Positions 63,061 to 64,000 of a stretch of 64,000 nucleotides of DNA are shown here, piece by piece. Under the pieces are notes generated by a model. That model was not told where the DNA came from. It ran no database searches and saw only the letters and a list, made by a program, of their open reading frames with translations. How positions within the stretch are numbered: the first letter of the stretch is position 1; the number at the start of each line of letters is the position of its first letter. The translations under genes were made by a program, and so were the position numbers. Origin of the DNA: Promethearchaeota archaeon. Lineage in GTDB: Archaea; Asgardarchaeota; Lokiarchaeia; Helarchaeales; RDOG01. The stretch covers positions 62,001-126,000 of the forward strand of contig RDOG01000002.1 in assembly GCA_011365055.1 (NCBI GenBank), given 5' to 3'.

Positions 63061-64000
63061 TTACTTTTTAAGCCCAAGAAATCCCAATAATTTTCGCTTT
63101 AAAAATGAAACACCTAAACATAATGCTCCAAAAACAACGCGTGTCTGATAAAATATCCGTTTTAAAGTCTCAATTGGACCTTTCTTGAAATAAAAATAGG
63201 GTTTTATAACAGCATTATAAAAAAATAAGACCATTCCTGTTATGCTTTTAATACTTAAATCATTCAAATCTACGAAAAATTGAGCAGTCACGTCATCTTT
63301 TAACATGCCTGATAATGATTCTATGTATTCCATTTCATAATTATTTGTTTTAAGAATATAACTAATTAATGGGCGCTTAAAATTTGTAATAGTTATTTGA
63401 ATTTTTTGATTTCCAAATACTCTAAGTAAATTTGTCATTTCAAGTATTTCGTTTGTTTTTAAGCCTCCTTGTTTAATGGATTTGCTTGTTCGTTCTCTCA
63501 TCCATTGACCATCGAGTGATTGACCATAAAAAAAATATTTTGCATCTCGACCTAATTCTCGACCTCTTAACCCCAATCCACCGTGTGACATAAAAAACAT
63601 TCCATTCATCCTACTGCTAATGAAATCTAACACGTGAATTTTCTTCTTCTTAATCCGAACGCGCTCAACCTTCATCTGATCAAGTAAAGTATCAGGAGTA
63701 TAAAATCGACCTAGGCAAATTCCATTAATGATTTCCATTTCTCCTTTTTTGATACCATCGATATGGAAAGTGCCATGCATTTCATCAAAGCAACTCCAAT
63801 TTTTTTCATATATCAATTTTTTTTCGTTTAGTTCATCATAAAAATCGCTTCCTGGAAATGGTGTAGCAATTCCGTAAGCCGAATACATTAATCCGATTTC
63901 CTTTGCATATCTTGGAAATTTTATCATTTCTTCTCGTTTATGCCAAGGCAATCCGATAACGAAAGTCCCTCCAGCTTGCCCGCCATATCTTCTAATTGTA
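63061..64000 (-). CDS. B12-type radical SAM protein, C-terminal part
   Basis: The frame runs off the window end, giving about 313 residues from the TIM-barrel part onward. GTFVIGLPWHKREEMIKF and ATPFPGSDFYDELNEK match the late barrel region of B12-binding radical SAM proteins (compare LGLPGDTFEDCLKT and ATPYPGTPFYEE in the 32151 gene). The rest is a C-terminal extension (about 100-300) with a possible membrane-near basic end (FLKRKLLGFLGLKK). Its cobalamin domain and Fe-S motif lie outside. Confidence 0.8.
   Translation of the reverse strand, partial: TIRRYGGQAGGTFVIGLPWHKREEMIKFPRYAKEIGLMYSAYGIATPFPGSDFYDELNEKKLIYEKNWSCFDEMHGTFHIDGIKKGEMEIINGICLGRFYTPDTLLDQMKVERVRIKKKKIHVLDFISSRMNGMFFMSHGGLGLRGRELGRDAKYFFYGQSLDGQWMRERTSKSIKQGGLKTNEILEMTNLLRVFGNQKIQITITNFKRPLISYILKTNNYEMEYIESLSGMLKDDVTAQFFVDLNDLSIKSITGMVLFFYNAVIKPYFYFKKGPIETLKRIFYQTRVVFGALCLGVSFLKRKLLGFLGLKK

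Overview
The window comes from an AT-rich archaeon (roughly 30% GC by eye), most likely an Asgard (Lokiarchaeia-like) lineage. The archaeal markers are family B DNA polymerase, PCNA, PriS, GINS, Hef, PAN, NAC-alpha, Pth2, eL42, eL40 and eL38, with GGTG/GGAGG-type ribosome sites or apparently leaderless starts. The Asgard placement is an inference. It rests on base composition, eL38 and eL40 together with tetrahydromethanopterin-type carbon chemistry (FwdB/FwdD), and long multi-domain proteins with zinc ribbons, coiled coils and apparent roadblock/longin-like modules.

Layout. 0-2 kb: end of NAC-alpha, a PUA protein and the proteasome ATPase PAN. 2.3-3.8 kb: a RING-like zinc protein and a membrane protein. 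3.8-7.8 kb: a minus-strand series of fwdB, fwdD, eL42, GINS and PriS. 7.9-24.2 kb: an accessory island. It holds a PIN toxin-like gene, two unknown operon partners, DUF4145 genes (one intact, one truncated), an AbiJ-like abortive-infection gene, a run of very small minus-strand genes, and a SecB-like reading frame broken by a TAG. It also carries dispersed repeats with a conserved hairpin, and a four-gene operon (M50-like membrane protease, membrane zinc ribbon, membrane-anchored VirB4/HerA-type ATPase, repeat-bearing nuclease). 24.2-29.7 kb: PCNA, a small OB-fold protein, a GATase/GIFT-like coiled-coil protein and PolB. Removing the island would place OB protein, PCNA, PriS, GINS and eL42 side by side on one strand, as is common in archaea, so the island probably split a replication-translation cluster.

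29.8-43.5 kb is mostly housekeeping: lipoate ligase-like protein, two radical SAM enzymes, MetG, Pth2, a KH protein, Hef and several helical unknowns. 43.5-47.6 kb is a GlcD/GlcF-type 2-hydroxyacid oxidation operon with two flavoprotein subunits. 47.8-54 kb holds eL40, a roadblock-like/zinc-ribbon protein with nine hexapeptide repeats, tRNA-Val(CAC) plus a decayed half copy, eL38, a presenilin-family protease, a beta-CASP RNase and a PAC2 protein. 54-64 kb holds a 7TM-sensor protein, a zinc alcohol dehydrogenase, an alpha/beta hydrolase, indolepyruvate:ferredoxin oxidoreductase (iorAB), a nitroreductase, a two-subunit UxaA-family lyase and the end of a B12-type radical SAM protein.

The core metabolism suggested is anaerobic: iorAB for aromatic 2-oxoacids, Fwd for C1 units, and radical SAM and Fe-S enzymes. 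Six small genes or broken genes with their own sequence support (for example eL40 at 47793-47954 and a 56-codon zinc-ribbon gene at 8059-8229) were found by reading the strand directly.
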